Shown here: positions 48,848 to 48,890 of the stretch, piece by piece
How positions within the stretch are numbered: the first letter of the stretch is position 1
How the letters are laid out: the number at the start of each line of letters is the position of its first letter
Assembly: GCA_035430005.1 (NCBI GenBank)
Contig: DAOMFV010000028.1
Span: 1-48,890, forward strand
Direction: 5' to 3'
DNA: 48,890 nucleotides
Origin: JAEUIE01 sp035430005
Lineage (GTDB): Bacteria > Planctomycetota > Planctomycetia > Gemmatales > HRBIN36
Program-made: the position numbers and the translations under genes
Notes under the pieces: generated by a model
The model's input: the letters and a program-made list of their open reading frames with translations, nothing else
Database searches by the model: none
Told to the model about the DNA's origin: nothing

Positions 48848-48890
48848 TAGTGTTTCAAGCTGATGAGGTCTTATTCAAAACAGCCCTGGC

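Overview
The window looks like a chromosome segment from a planctomycete, probably of the Gemmatales/Gemmataceae type. The clues are a PSCyt1/DUF1549/DUF1553 protein, a LEDRLAL-type export motif on a beta-strand-repeat surface protein, a BBP7-like outer-membrane barrel, a Tat-exported Gfo/Idh/MocA oxidoreductase, an alternative complex III operon, and many dispersed intergenic hairpin repeats. The phylum call is an inference from gene content; no rRNA is present.

Left end (1-4550): an Imm33-like small protein, a secreted alpha/beta hydrolase, a nitrilase-family amidohydrolase and a di-haem cytochrome c lie to the left of a minus-strand tRNA-Pro(CGG). The last 16 bases around the tRNA 3' end are repeated exactly about 3.06 kb away at 1415-1430, followed there by a terminator-like hairpin. 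This is the arrangement left by integration at a tRNA 3' end, although no integrase is seen.

4.7-14.7 kb: mixed housekeeping and accessory genes. They are a DUF2891 protein coupled to a low-molecular-weight phosphatase/arsenate-reductase-like protein, the large PSCyt1/DUF1549/DUF1553 protein, a HEAT+WD40 protein, a DUF4239 membrane protein, SugE, and an exported beta-strand-repeat protein.

15.1-29.0 kb is the core of the window: one long plus-strand respiratory cluster. It holds alternative complex III (ActA pentahaem cytochrome, ActB Fe-S/molybdopterin-like, ActC, an ActD-ActE fusion, ActF), a small single-TM protein, a Sco copper chaperone, and a caa3-type oxidase (subunits II with fused cytochrome c, I, III, IV). 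Subunit I carries the YSHPAVY motif of A2-type haem-copper oxidases. Together these genes could carry electrons from menaquinol through ActA/ActE haems to the CoxB haem, CuA and oxygen. The cluster ends in a near-perfect hairpin shared with a convergent ECF sigma gene.

29.0-48.9 kb: mainly single genes. They include a beta-barrel protein, DinB, a SIS-domain isomerase, nusB, ftsY, thpR, an M1 aminopeptidase, pdxJ, several membrane proteins, a TetR regulator with a clear promoter and palindromic operator followed directly by a redoxin-cytochrome-copper monooxygenase-like fusion, an ATP-grasp enzyme, a DUF6714 protein, a Gfo/Idh/MocA protein, ribonuclease D and a small conserved protein.

The most unusual structural signal is the density of imperfect palindromes of several families (about 20 to 120 bp). 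Most sit between genes, often between convergent stops. One 94-bp copy lies in frame inside the ATP-grasp gene, and another repeat forms that gene's C-terminus.
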